In this document: positions 8,349-17,044 of the stretch, in pieces
Layout: the number at the start of each line of letters is the position of its first letter
Position numbering within the stretch: position 1 is the first letter of the stretch
NCBI RefSeq assembly: GCF_008704425.1
Contig: NZ_CP023696.1
Coordinates: forward strand, 5,682,501 to 5,746,500
Reading direction: 5' to 3'
DNA: 64,000 nt
From: Streptomyces fradiae ATCC 10745 = DSM 40063
Lineage (GTDB): Bacteria; Actinomycetota; Actinomycetes; Streptomycetales; Streptomycetaceae
The notes under the pieces: generated by a model
The model's database searches: none
Seen by the model: the letters and a program-made list of their open reading frames with translations, nothing else
Told to the model about the DNA's origin: nothing
Position numbers and translations under genes: made by a program

Positions 8349-8756
8349 ATGCCGTACGAGGTCGACAAGCCGGACGAGCAGTGGCGCGCCGAGCTGTCCC
8401 CGCGGGAGTACCACGTCCTGCGCGAGGCCGGCACGGAGCCGCCGTTCACCGGCGAGTACACCGACACGAAGACCAGGGGCGTCTACTCCTGCCGCGCCTG
8501 CGGGGCGGAGCTCTTCACGTCCGAGACGAAGTTTGCCTCCCACTGCGGCTGGCCGAGCTTCTACGACCCGAAGGACACCGACGCGGTCGAACTGGTCGAG
8601 GACCGCACCCTCGGCATGGTCCGCACCGAGGTCCGCTGCGCCCGCTGCGGCTCCCACCTGGGCCACGTCTTCGAGGGCGAGGGCTACCCGACCCCGACGG
8701 ACCAGCGCTACTGCATCAACTCGATCTCGCTGAGGCTCGCCCCCGAGGGGGAGTGA
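8349..8756 (+). CDS. msrB: Peptide-methionine (R)-S-oxide reductase
   Basis: 135 residues. Zinc-binding CxxC pairs CRAC and CARC are present. The conserved substrate pocket HCGWPSFY is intact, and RYCINSISL holds the catalytic Cys. It reduces the R epimer of methionine sulfoxide in proteins using thioredoxin. It lies 29 bp after murC with its own GGAG site and is probably co-transcribed, ending at a bidirectional hairpin shared with the convergent phosphatase gene. Confidence 0.96.
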   Translation: MPYEVDKPDEQWRAELSPREYHVLREAGTEPPFTGEYTDTKTRGVYSCRACGAELFTSETKFASHCGWPSFYDPKDTDAVELVEDRTLGMVRTEVRCARCGSHLGHVFEGEGYPTPTDQRYCINSISLRLAPEGE

Positions 8757-8818
8757 CCTCGCGCGGACGCCCGTCCGGCGCGGCCCCGGGCGCCCCGCCG
8801 CGGAGGCCCGGACGTACC

Positions 8819-8853
8819 GCGACCGCCGCTCCCCTCGGGGGTGCGGCGGTCGC
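8819..8853. terminator. Bidirectional hairpin between msrB and the HAD phosphatase
   Basis: The 11-bp arms gcgaccgccgc (8819-8829) and gcggcggtcgc (8843-8853) pair perfectly. The 13-base loop region can itself pair (cccc/gggg). The position between two converging stop codons fits a shared terminator. Confidence 0.75.
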
Positions 8854-8884
8854 CCCGTTCCCGGTGGCCGGACGGCCGGGTGGG

Positions 8885-9580
8885 TCAGGAGAGCTTGCCG
8901 TCGTAGTCGGGGAGCTTGAAGGTGCGTTCGGCGTGGCCGCCGGCCAGGTCGCTGGGGCGGTTGCCGATGTTGGCGATGATCTTGTAGCCCTTGGCCTCGA
9001 TCTCGGCGCGCTTCTCCGTCTTGTACGCGGAGACCTCGGCGAACAGGTCCGGCAGGTCGCGGACGTACAGGCCGTCCACCGGGTAGCCGACGGAGCGGAG
9101 GTTGCGGGCCGTCAGGTCGTGGATGATGCCGGGGCGGGCCGTCACGAAGAAGACGTCGACGCCGCGGGTGTCGGCGTAGCGGGCCAGGTCGAGGGCGGGG
9201 CGGACGGCCGGGGTCGGGTACTCCCAGAAGTAGTGGAAGTCCGTCTCCAGGGACGTGTTGTCGATGTCCAGGACGATCGCCAGCTTCTCGCCGGAGGCGT
9301 TCGCCGTGCGCTGCTCGATGTACGGTCGGGCCGAGGCCAGGGCCGCCGCCACGTCGCGCTGCCAGGCCGTGTAGTCCACGCCCTTGAGGTGGGCGATGCC
9401 GCCCGTGGCCGCGACGGCGGCGGCCGGGCGGGCGGGCGCCTCGGCCGGGGCCGCGGCCTGCGCCTGGACGGGCCAGGCCAGGGCCAGGGCCGCGGTGGCG
9501 GCGACGGTGAGGGCGCGGCGGCGGGCGGTGCGTCCGGGGAGAGCGGGCTTGCGTCCGGGCAGAGCGGTGCCAGCGGGCAT
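8885..9580 (-). CDS. Secreted HAD-family acid phosphatase (class B-like)
   Basis: 231 residues. AAGGAG lies just upstream of the ATG. The N-terminus holds a duplicated ALPGRK/ALPGRT motif, then a basic-hydrophobic signal peptide ending around AQAAAP. The HAD nucleophile motif is VLDIDNTSLETD (DxDNT), motif II lies in FFVTARPG, and the later acidic region is NIGNRPSDL (the usual Asp pair is partly replaced by Asn/Arg-Pro-Ser-Asp). It is expected to hydrolyse phosphomonoesters outside the cell. Convergent with msrB. Confidence 0.88.
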   Translation of the reverse strand: MPAGTALPGRKPALPGRTARRRALTVAATAALALAWPVQAQAAAPAEAPARPAAAVAATGGIAHLKGVDYTAWQRDVAAALASARPYIEQRTANASGEKLAIVLDIDNTSLETDFHYFWEYPTPAVRPALDLARYADTRGVDVFFVTARPGIIHDLTARNLRSVGYPVDGLYVRDLPDLFAEVSAYKTEKRAEIEAKGYKIIANIGNRPSDLAGGHAERTFKLPDYDGKLS

Positions 9581-9715
9581 GGAGGTCTCCTTCGTGGGGG
9601 GTCGCGAGCGTTCCTTGCCATGCTCGTGTCACATAGTGGACGGAATGCGGCGCTCCGGCTACCGGTCGGTAGCCACCAATCGAGAAACTTCACGCAGCCG
9701 GACAACGGAGGCCCC

Positions 9716-10360
9716 ATGGACGCCACGCCCACCGTCGACGCACGGCGGCTCGACGCCCTCACCGCCCGTGCCCGCCGCCTCGCCGTCCCCGGCGCGCGGC
9801 GCCTCCTCGGCCTCGCCGGCCCGCCCGGCGCGGGCAAGTCCACCCTGGCCGCCCGCCTGGTGGAGGGGCTGGACGGGCTCGCCGTCCTCGTCCCCATGGA
9901 CGGCTTCCACCTCGCCGGGGCCGAGCTCGACCGCCTCGGCCGCGCGGAGCGCAAGGGCGCCCCCGACACGTTCGACGCCGCCGGGTACCGGGTGCTGCTC
10001 GCCCGGCTTCGGGCCGCCGAACCGGGCGTCACCGTCTACGCGCCCGCCTTCGACCGCGCCCTGGAGGAACCGGTCGCGGGCAGCGTGCCCGTCCCGCCCG
10101 ACGTGCCCCTCGTCGTGACCGAGGGCAACTACCTCCTGCACTACGACCCCGCGTGGGCACCGGTCCGTCCCCTGCTGGACGAGGTCTGGTACGTGGACAC
10201 CGACGACGCCCTGCGGGTGCGGCGCCTGGTGGCCCGGCACGTCCGGTACGGCAGGGACCGCGCCGCCGCCGAACGGTGGGTGCGCGAATCCGACGAGGCC
10301 AACGCCCGGCTGGTCGCACCCGGCCGCGCCCGCGCCGACCTCGTCGTCCGGGTCGGCTGA
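9716..10360 (+). CDS. P-loop nucleoside/nucleotide kinase family protein (uridine kinase/PanK-like)
   Basis: 214 residues with a P-loop GPPGAGKST near residues 36-44, a substrate segment PMDGFHLAGAELDR typical of the uridine kinase/pantothenate kinase-like family, an acceptor-loop Asp in APAFDR, and EGNYLL. The C-terminal RLVARHVRYGR holds the lid arginines. It should transfer phosphate from ATP to a small hydroxyl substrate (nucleoside, fructose or pantothenate-like). The exact substrate cannot be read from sequence. GGAG precedes the ATG. No obvious pathway partners adjoin it. Confidence 0.85.
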   Translation: MDATPTVDARRLDALTARARRLAVPGARRLLGLAGPPGAGKSTLAARLVEGLDGLAVLVPMDGFHLAGAELDRLGRAERKGAPDTFDAAGYRVLLARLRAAEPGVTVYAPAFDRALEEPVAGSVPVPPDVPLVVTEGNYLLHYDPAWAPVRPLLDEVWYVDTDDALRVRRLVARHVRYGRDRAAAERWVRESDEANARLVAPGRARADLVVRVG

Positions 10361-10651
10361 CGCGGGCGCGCGGGGCGGACTCGGGCGCGGCGGCGAGAGC
10401 GGGGCGGGGGGCGGAAGGCCGCGGGGAGGGCGGGCACGGGCGGCGCGCGACGGGGTGCCGGCCGCCATGCGGCCCGCCGGTACGGGGCGCCGGTCGCCGA
10501 TGCGGCCCGCCGGACAGGCGGGGGCGACCGGGGCGGCGCCGGAGGGGGCTGCCGGGTGCGGGGCGGGGGCCTGACGGAAGGCGCCGCGGCCGTGCCGCCG
10601 GGTGCGGGCTCGGCTGACGGGCGCCGGGGCCGACCGGCCAGACTGGGCCCC

Positions 10652-11524
10652 ATGGACGCCCATCTGCTGCGCACGTTCGTGACGGTGACCCGGCTCGCCT
10701 CCTTCCCGGCCGCCGCGCGGGAACTCGGGTGCTCCCGCGACACCGTGGCCCGGCACGTCGCCACCCTGGAACGGCACCTCGGCCTGCCCCTCCTCACCCG
10801 GCGGCCCGTCGTCCCCACCGTCGCCGGCGCGCGCCTGCTGGAGCACGCCGTGCCGCTCCTGCTGCGCCTCGACGCGGCCGGCGCCGAACTGGCCCGCCTC
10901 GCCGCCGCGCCCGACGGCGAACTGGCCGTCGCCGCGGCCCCGCTGGCCGTCGGCGCCCGGCTGCTCGCCGCCCTCCCGGCCGCCACCGCCCGCGTCACCC
11001 TGTCCGTACGGCCCCGCGACGAGATACCCGCCGCGGTCGCCTCGGGCGCCGCCGCGCTGGGCCTCGTGGACGGCGTCACCCGCGCCGGGGACCAGGACCC
11101 GCTTCCGCCGCCCGGCACCGAGACCCTGACCGCGCTGCGTGTCGCCGAGGCCCCGCTCGCCGTCCACCTGCCCGCGACGCACCCGCTCGCCCATCGGGCC
11201 GGCCTGCGCCTGGGCGAGCTGACCGGCGCCCGCTGGGTGGACGCCCCCGCCGCGGGCCTGCCCCTCGACCACCTGCGCGCCGCCCACGGCACGTACGGCT
11301 TCCGGCCCGCCCTGCGCTACGACGGCACCGACCTGCGCACCCTCACCGCGCTCGCCGCCGCCGGGCAGGGCCTCGCCCTCCTCCCGGCCACCGTCCCCGC
11401 CGCGCCCGCCGCCACCGCCGTCCCCCTCGTGGAGCCCCGCCTCACCCACCGCGTCGTACTGCTCCACCCCGGCGAACCGTCCGCACCGGCAGCGGACCTG
11501 ACCGCCCGGCTCACGACCGGCTGA
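10652..11524 (+). CDS. LysR-family transcriptional regulator
   Basis: 290 residues. The N-terminal winged helix-turn-helix is recognisable (LLRTFVTVTRLASFPAAARELGC then SRDTVARHVATLERHLG), followed by a linker helix and an Ala-rich effector-binding domain with the usual two-lobe pattern (GLVDGV, RVAEAPLAVHLPATHPLA, AAGQGLALLP). The gene is isolated: the 291 bp upstream hold no gene I can recognise and the downstream gene is convergent, so its target is not evident. The recognition helix is slightly atypical (DTVARH in place of the common SAVSRQ). Confidence 0.85.
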   Translation: MDAHLLRTFVTVTRLASFPAAARELGCSRDTVARHVATLERHLGLPLLTRRPVVPTVAGARLLEHAVPLLLRLDAAGAELARLAAAPDGELAVAAAPLAVGARLLAALPAATARVTLSVRPRDEIPAAVASGAAALGLVDGVTRAGDQDPLPPPGTETLTALRVAEAPLAVHLPATHPLAHRAGLRLGELTGARWVDAPAAGLPLDHLRAAHGTYGFRPALRYDGTDLRTLTALAAAGQGLALLPATVPAAPAATAVPLVEPRLTHRVVLLHPGEPSAPAADLTARLTTG

Positions 11525-11558
11525 GCCCCTGCCCGCCCGGGACGGCACGCACCCGCGC

Positions 11559-11579
11559 GCCGGGCCCGGGGAGCCCGGC
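11559..11579. terminator. Hairpin between the LysR gene and treZ
   Basis: gccgggc (11559-11565) pairs with gcccggc (11573-11579) around seven bases, 35 bp after the LysR stop and before the treZ stop on the other strand. Confidence 0.45.
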
Positions 11580-11700
11580 GAGTGAGGCGAAGGGGCGCGC
11601 CCGTGCCGAAAGGGAGCGCGCGCGGAGGCCCCGACGAAGGAGGGGCCGAGCACGGGCGACCGTCGGCGCGGGCTCCAGCGCTTCGGAGCCGAACCGAGCC

Positions 11701-13467
11701 TTAGAGAGAAGCAGCCAGCACCACGCAGGACTCCGCCGGGACCAGCAGCTCCCCGCCCTCCGGGCCCGGCAGCTCCACCGGCTCCCACGCGGCGAGCACC
11801 CGCAGCCCGTCCGGCCCCAGCGGGACGCGCGCCGGACGGTCCGCCAGGTTCACCACGACCCGCACGTCACCGCGCCGGTACGCGAACCAGCGGGCCTCCT
11901 CGTCGTACGACACGTGCACCGCGGCCAGGTCCGGGTCGGTCAGGTCCGGCTCGGCGGCCCGCAGTGCGACCAGCCGCCGGTACCAGTCCAGCAGCCGGGC
12001 GTGCGGTTCGCGTTCCGGCTCGCTCCAGTCCAGGCACGAGCGGTCGCGCGTCGCCGGGTCCTGCGGGTCCGGCACGTCCTCCTCCCGCCAGCCGTGCTCG
12101 GCGAACTCCCGCCGCCGCCCGCGCCGCACCGCGTCGGCCAGCTCCGGGTCCGTGTGGTCGGTGAAGAACTGCCACGGCGTGCCGGCGCCCCACTCCTCGC
12201 CCATGAACAGCATCGGTGTGAACGGCCCCGTCAGCACCAGCGCCGCCGCGCACGCCAGCAGGCCGGGGGAGAGGGACGCCGCGAGCCGGTCGCCCTGCGC
12301 GCGGTTGCCCACCTGGTCGTGGGTCTGCGCGTACCCGAGGAAGCGGTGCGCCGGCGCGTGCTCCACGTCCACGGGGCGGCCGTGCGTGCGGCCCCGGAAG
12401 GACGAGAAGGTCCCGTTGTGGAAGAACACCTCCCCGAGCGTCTTGGCCAGCGCGGCCAGCGGCGCCCGCGCGAAGTCCGCGTAGTACCCCTGCGCCTCGC
12501 CGGTCAGCGCGGTGTGCAGCGCGTGGTGGAAGTCGTCGTTCCACTGGGCGTGCAGCCCGAGGCCGCCCTCGGCGCGCGGAGTCGTCGTCCGCGGGTCGCA
12601 CAGGTCCGACTCCGCGACCAGGAACAGCTCCCGCCCCCGCTCGGCGGCCAGCCCGTCCACCGCGGCCGACAGCTCCTCCAGGAAGGTCAGCGCCCGCGTG
12701 TCGGCGAGCGCGTGCACCGCGTCCAGCCGCAGCCCGTCGATCCGGTAGTCCCGCAGCCAGGCCAGCGCGCTGCCCAGCAGGTACGCCCGCACCTCGTCCG
12801 AGCCCGGCGCGTCCAGGTTCACCGCGGCGCCCCACGGGGTGTGGTGGGTCTCCGTGAAGTACGGGCCGAAGGCCGGCAGGTGGTTGCCGGAGGGGCCCAG
12901 GTGGTTGTGGACCACGTCCAGCACCACGCCGAGCCCCAGCCCGTGCGCCGCGTCCACGAACCGCCGCAGCGCCGCCGGGCCGCCGTACGGCTCGTGCACC
13001 GCCCACAGCGACACGCCCTCGTACCCCCAGCCGTGCCGCCCCGGGAACGGGCACAGCGGCATCAGCTCCACGTGCGTCACGCCCAGCCGCACCAGGTGGT
13101 CCAGCCGCCGCGCCGCCGCGTCGAGCGTGCCCTCGGGCGTGTACGTCCCCACGTGCAGTTCGTACAGGACCGCGCCGCGCAGCCCGCGCCCCGGCGGCTC
13201 GTGCCGCCACGCGTACGCGCCGTGGTCCACCACCGCGCTCAGCCCGTCCGGCCCGTCCGGCTGGCGCCGCGACCGGGGATCGGGCAGCACCGGGCCGCCG
13301 TCCAGCGAGAACCCGTACCGCGCCCCGTCCGGTACGCCGCCGGAGCCGCCCGCCGCCACCGTCCACCACCCCTCGCGCAGCGGGTCGCGCTCCATGGGGT
13401 GCCGGGCACCCTCCAGCTCCAGCTCCACCCGCTCGCGCGCGTTCGGCGCCCACACCTCGAACAGCAC
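11701..13467 (-). CDS. treZ: Malto-oligosyltrehalose trehalohydrolase
   Basis: 588 residues from a GTG with GAGGGGAT upstream. It cleaves trehalose from the end of maltooligosyl-trehalose made by TreY. An N-terminal CBM48-like beta domain (FEVWAPNA) precedes a GH13 barrel with GVSLWAVHEPYGG, DVVHNHLG, DGLRLDAVHAL (nucleophile Asp249), VAESDL (Glu286) and the later THDQVGNRA. A C-terminal beta domain follows. It is separated from treY by an oppositely oriented FHA gene, so the two need separate promoters or readthrough across it. Confidence 0.96.
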   Translation of the reverse strand: MLFEVWAPNARERVELELEGARHPMERDPLREGWWTVAAGGSGGVPDGARYGFSLDGGPVLPDPRSRRQPDGPDGLSAVVDHGAYAWRHEPPGRGLRGAVLYELHVGTYTPEGTLDAAARRLDHLVRLGVTHVELMPLCPFPGRHGWGYEGVSLWAVHEPYGGPAALRRFVDAAHGLGLGVVLDVVHNHLGPSGNHLPAFGPYFTETHHTPWGAAVNLDAPGSDEVRAYLLGSALAWLRDYRIDGLRLDAVHALADTRALTFLEELSAAVDGLAAERGRELFLVAESDLCDPRTTTPRAEGGLGLHAQWNDDFHHALHTALTGEAQGYYADFARAPLAALAKTLGEVFFHNGTFSSFRGRTHGRPVDVEHAPAHRFLGYAQTHDQVGNRAQGDRLAASLSPGLLACAAALVLTGPFTPMLFMGEEWGAGTPWQFFTDHTDPELADAVRRGRRREFAEHGWREEDVPDPQDPATRDRSCLDWSEPEREPHARLLDWYRRLVALRAAEPDLTDPDLAAVHVSYDEEARWFAYRRGDVRVVVNLADRPARVPLGPDGLRVLAAWEPVELPGPEGGELLVPAESCVVLAASL

Positions 13468-13560
13468 CGGAGATCCCCTCGTCGTCGACCGGCCACCCGT
13501 ACCGGGACCATCCTGGCAAGCCGCGCGGCGGTAGGCACGGCACTTCGCCGCCGGTGCCGC

Positions 13561-13610
13561 GGGGCCGCCCGGTGCCGCCGGGCCGCCCGGTGCCGCGGGG
13601 CCGCCCGGTG
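13561..13610. repeat. 18-bp tandem repeat between treZ and the FHA gene
   Basis: Two full copies and one partial copy of ggggccgcccggtgccgc (the second copy starts with c). It lies in the short divergent promoter region of treZ and the DUF1707-FHA gene. Confidence 0.85.
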
Positions 13611-13657
13611 ACGGCCCGTCTGGACACTGCGGGCCCCCGCGGCCGACAATCACCCTC

Positions 13658-14209
13658 GTGACGTCGCCTTTCGAGCCCCAGGCGCATCCCGCCCGGCTGT
13701 CGGACGCCGAGCGGGACGCGGCGCTGGAGCTGCTCCGCGAGGGCGCGGTGCAGGGCAAGCTGTCCCACGACACGTTCCTGCGCCGCATGGAACTCGCCCT
13801 GACCGCCCGCCACTCCGAGGAGCTGGCGGCGCTCACCCACGACCTGCGGGAGCGGGACGGGGCCTGGTCGCGGCGGCTGTTCGGCGCCGTCGAGAAGGTC
13901 TCCGCGTTCTCGGTGCGGCTGCGCCACGCCTGGCAGGCCGAGCGGCTGCCGAAGCTGCTGCTGCCGGAGCCGGGCCCGCACCCGCTGCGGATAGGGCGCG
14001 ACCCGGCGAACGGGCTGCGGCTCAGCCACGAGACGGTCTCCCGGCTCCACGCCGAGCTGGGGATGCAGGGCGGCCTGTGGGTCCTGCGCGACCTCAACTC
14101 CACGAACGGCACCACCGTGAACGGCCGGCGCGTGACCGGTACGGTCGTCGTCCAGCCGGGTGACGCGGTCGCCTTCGGCCACATGGCCTTCCGCCTCGCC
14201 TCCCGCTGA
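13658..14209 (+). CDS. DUF1707 and FHA domain protein
   Basis: 183 residues from a GTG. Residues about 13-65 form a DUF1707/SHOCT-like helical domain (RLSDAERDAALELLREGAVQG...). A linker with basic helices follows, then an FHA domain from about residue 105: RIGRDPANGLRL, the phosphothreonine-binding SRLHAEL, DLNSTNGTTVNG and the final strands. FHA domains bind phosphothreonine peptides, so it may read Ser/Thr kinase signalling. It is inserted on the opposite strand between treY and treZ, head-to-head with treZ and tail-to-tail with treY. No transmembrane segment is visible. Confidence 0.9.
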   Translation: MTSPFEPQAHPARLSDAERDAALELLREGAVQGKLSHDTFLRRMELALTARHSEELAALTHDLRERDGAWSRRLFGAVEKVSAFSVRLRHAWQAERLPKLLLPEPGPHPLRIGRDPANGLRLSHETVSRLHAELGMQGGLWVLRDLNSTNGTTVNGRRVTGTVVVQPGDAVAFGHMAFRLASR

Positions 14210-14283
14210 AGGCCACGGCGGCTCCGGGCAGGCTCCGGAGCGAGCGCCCCGCCGGACCGTCGCCTGCGCCCGTACGCCCCCGC

Positions 14284-16761
14284 TCACCCGGCGCGGCTCA
14301 GCAGCGCCACCGGCCGCTCGGCGAAGATCTCGGCCACCGCGACCGGGCGCCCGCCGTCGAGGATCCGCGAGCCGTCCAGCACGTCCACCCAGCGGCCCCC
14401 GGGCAGCGTCAGCGCCGTACCGGCCCAGCCGCCGGCCTCCGCCAGCCGCAGCGACAGCCGCGTCACCGCCGTGACCACCCGGTCGGCGCGCAGGAACGCC
14501 ACGCAGTGGCCCGCCGCCGGCCCCTCCGCCGCCAGCGGCGTGTACGTCCCCGAGGCGCCGAAGACCTCCGGGTGCCGCCGCCGCAGCCGGAGCGCCGCCC
14601 GTGTCACCGCCGTCTTCTCGTCCGGCCGCACCCGCCGGAACGGCGCCCGGTTGTCCGGGTCGACCAGCGCCTCGTACACCGCCTCGGTGCCCTGGTACAG
14701 GTCGGGTACGCCCGGCATGGTCAGGTGCAGCAGCGCGGCGCCGAGCACGTTCGCGCGCACATGCGGGTCCAGCTCCCGCGCCAGCTCCGCCAGCGGGTGC
14801 GCGCCGGGCCCCGCGGGGCCGCCCGCCACGAACCGCGCCGCCGCCGCCTCGTACGCCTCGTGGGGCTCCGTCCAGCTCGTGTGCAGCCCCGCCTCGCGCA
14901 CGGCCTTCAGCAGCGCCCCGCCGAGCCGCCCCTCCACCGGGCCCCCGCCCGCCGCCTCCGTACCGCCGGCCGTACCGCCGGCCGCACCCCCAGCCGGGCT
15001 GCCGTCCGCCGAGCCCCCGCCAACCCGGCCGACCCCGCCAACCCCGCCGACCCCGCCGCCCGCGCCCGCCCCGCCGTCCGCCCCGCACAGGCCGAGGGCC
15101 GTCTGCCACGCCGCCCACGCCAGCTGCCCGTCCGGCGCCGCCACCCGTGCCACGTCGCCCAGCAGCTTCGCCCACCGGCCGGGGCACTCCGACAGCACGG
15201 CGATCCGCGCCCGCACGTCCGCGCTCCGCTTCGTGTCGTGCGTCGACAGCACCGTCCCGGTCGCCGGCCAGTCCCGCGCGATCCGCGCGCAGTACGCGTG
15301 GAACTCCGCCGGGTCCACCGCCGGCCGGCCCGGATCGCCGCCCACCTCGTTCGCCGAGAGCAGCGGCACGTACCGGTAGAACGCCGTGTCCTCCACCGAC
15401 TTGGCCCGCAGCGCCGACGCCGTCTGCGCGAACCGCGCCCGGAACGCCGCCGCGTCCGGCCCCTCCCCGAGCCGGCCCAGCGCCAGGTCCCGTACGACGT
15501 CCACCGCCGCCGCCTCCTCGGGCACCGCGAACGCCGCCCGCGCCTCGGCCGCCGCCTCCCCGGTCAGCACGTCCTCCCCACCGATCCGGTACGGCCGGTA
15601 CACCGGCACCCGGATCAGCAGCTCCCGCACCGCCGCGCGCAGCGCCCACGGGGCGTGGTCCCGCAGCCGCGGGTCCGCCGCGCACACCCGCGCGGCCGTC
15701 CGGGTCAGGTACGCCACCTCCGCCGCCAGCTCGTGCGTCACCACCTTGTACGCGGCCCGGCGCGCCGTCGCCGCCCAGTGGCCGCCCCGGTCGCCGGGCG
15801 GGGCGGCGAACCGCCGGTAGAGCGCCTCCAGTTCGGCCGCGCCCGCCCCGTCCACGAACAGGCCGTCCACGCGGCGCAGCGCGTCGTAGCCGGTCGTGCC
15901 CGCGACCGGCCAGCCCGCCGGGAGCCGCTCGTCACCGGTGAGGATCTTCTCCACCACCGTCCAGCAGGCCCCGCCCGTCGCCCGGTCCAGCGCGTGCAGG
16001 TACGCCTCGGGGTCCGCGAGCCCGTCCGGGTGGTCGATGCGCAGGCCCTCGACCACGCCGTCGCGGACCAGCTCCAGGATCTTCGCGTGGGTGGCCTCGA
16101 ACACCTCCGGGTCCTCGACGCGCACCCCGATCAGGTCCGAGATGGTGAAGAACCGCCGGTAGTTCAGCTCGGTGCGGGCCAGCCGCCACCACGCCGGCCG
16201 GTACCACTGCGCGTCCAGCAGCTCGGCGAGCGGCAGCCCCGCCGTCCCGGCGCGCAGCGGGAACACCTGCTCCCCGTACCGCAGCACCCCCGCCTCCGCG
16301 TCGACCCGCAGGTCGTCCAGCACGTCCCCGAGCCGGGCCGGCAGGACCGGCAGCAGCACCTTGCCGCCGCCCGCCTCCCAGTCGACGTCGAACCAGCGGG
16401 CGTACGGCGACGAGGGGCCGTCGCGCAGCATCTCCCACAGCGCGCGGTTGTGCGGGAGGGCGGCCGCCATGTGGTTGGGCACCAGGTCGACGACGAGGCC
16501 CAGGCCGTGCGTCCGGGCGGTGCGGGCCAGCTCCCGCAGCCCCGCCTCGCCGCCCAGCTCCTCCCGTACCCGGCCGTGGTCGGTCACGTCGTAGCCGTGC
16601 GCCGAGCCGGGCACGGCCTCCAGGACCGGCGACAGGTGCAGATGGGTGACGCCGAGGGAGGCGAGGTACGGCACCGCCTCGGCGGCGGCCCCGAACGGGA
16701 ACGCGGGCTGGAGCTGGAGCCGGTACGTGGCGAGGGGGGAGCTGGGCGCGTGGGACGTCAT
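14284..16761 (-). CDS. treY: Malto-oligosyltrehalose synthase
   Basis: 825 residues. It isomerises the reducing-end alpha-1,4 linkage of maltodextrins to an alpha,alpha-1,1 linkage, giving the TreZ substrate. GH13 motifs appear in order: DLVPNHMA (92-99), GLRIDHPDG (nucleophile Asp243), VVEKILTGDE (acid Glu271) and STHDTKRS (Asp509). Between about residues 561 and 608 there is an almost pure Gly/Ala/Val/Ser stretch encoded by short DNA repeats, in a region that is normally a compact helical segment; it reads as an insertion. The start ATG at 16761 gives the canonical MTSHAPSSPLATYRLQL; a GTG two codons upstream is equally possible. The ribosome site is weak. Confidence 0.96.
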   Translation of the reverse strand: MTSHAPSSPLATYRLQLQPAFPFGAAAEAVPYLASLGVTHLHLSPVLEAVPGSAHGYDVTDHGRVREELGGEAGLRELARTARTHGLGLVVDLVPNHMAAALPHNRALWEMLRDGPSSPYARWFDVDWEAGGGKVLLPVLPARLGDVLDDLRVDAEAGVLRYGEQVFPLRAGTAGLPLAELLDAQWYRPAWWRLARTELNYRRFFTISDLIGVRVEDPEVFEATHAKILELVRDGVVEGLRIDHPDGLADPEAYLHALDRATGGACWTVVEKILTGDERLPAGWPVAGTTGYDALRRVDGLFVDGAGAAELEALYRRFAAPPGDRGGHWAATARRAAYKVVTHELAAEVAYLTRTAARVCAADPRLRDHAPWALRAAVRELLIRVPVYRPYRIGGEDVLTGEAAAEARAAFAVPEEAAAVDVVRDLALGRLGEGPDAAAFRARFAQTASALRAKSVEDTAFYRYVPLLSANEVGGDPGRPAVDPAEFHAYCARIARDWPATGTVLSTHDTKRSADVRARIAVLSECPGRWAKLLGDVARVAAPDGQLAWAAWQTALGLCGADGGAGAGGGVGGVGGVGRVGGGSADGSPAGGAAGGTAGGTEAAGGGPVEGRLGGALLKAVREAGLHTSWTEPHEAYEAAAARFVAGGPAGPGAHPLAELARELDPHVRANVLGAALLHLTMPGVPDLYQGTEAVYEALVDPDNRAPFRRVRPDEKTAVTRAALRLRRRHPEVFGASGTYTPLAAEGPAAGHCVAFLRADRVVTAVTRLSLRLAEAGGWAGTALTLPGGRWVDVLDGSRILDGGRPVAVAEIFAERPVALLSRAG

Positions 16762-16970
16762 GGACACGTACGTACCCGCCCGTGCGCCGCGCCTCTCCTC
16801 GCCCCAGCCGATGACCTCGTTCGGCCGACCCGCCCCGGCGGCCCGCACCCCGGTCGCCCGCGCGCCCCGGCGGCCTGCACCCCGGTCGCCCGCCCCTGGT
16901 CGCCCGCCCCGGCCGGTGCCGGCCCGCCCCGTCCGGGGCGACGCTCCCCGCCTCCGGCCGCCACCCGCCC

Positions 16971-17018
16971 CGGAGCGGCCGGGAGCCGGAGCGGCCGGGA
17001 GCCGGCGCGGCCGGCGGG
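16971..17018. repeat. 16-bp tandem repeat downstream of glgX
   Basis: Two exact copies of cggagcggccgggagc and a third diverged copy. It lies in the 283-bp gap between glgX and treY, which otherwise consists of C-rich cgcaccccggtcgcccg-like repeats at about 16843-16915. Confidence 0.8.
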
Positions 17019-17044
17019 GGCAGGGCCGGCCGGTAGCGCGGGTG

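Noticed and set aside
11867-15685. Minus-strand open frame of more than 1,200 codons across treZ, the FHA gene and treY
   Set aside because: Extreme Gly/Arg/Ala composition and no domain. It crosses two intact GH13 genes in another frame; an artefact of high GC.
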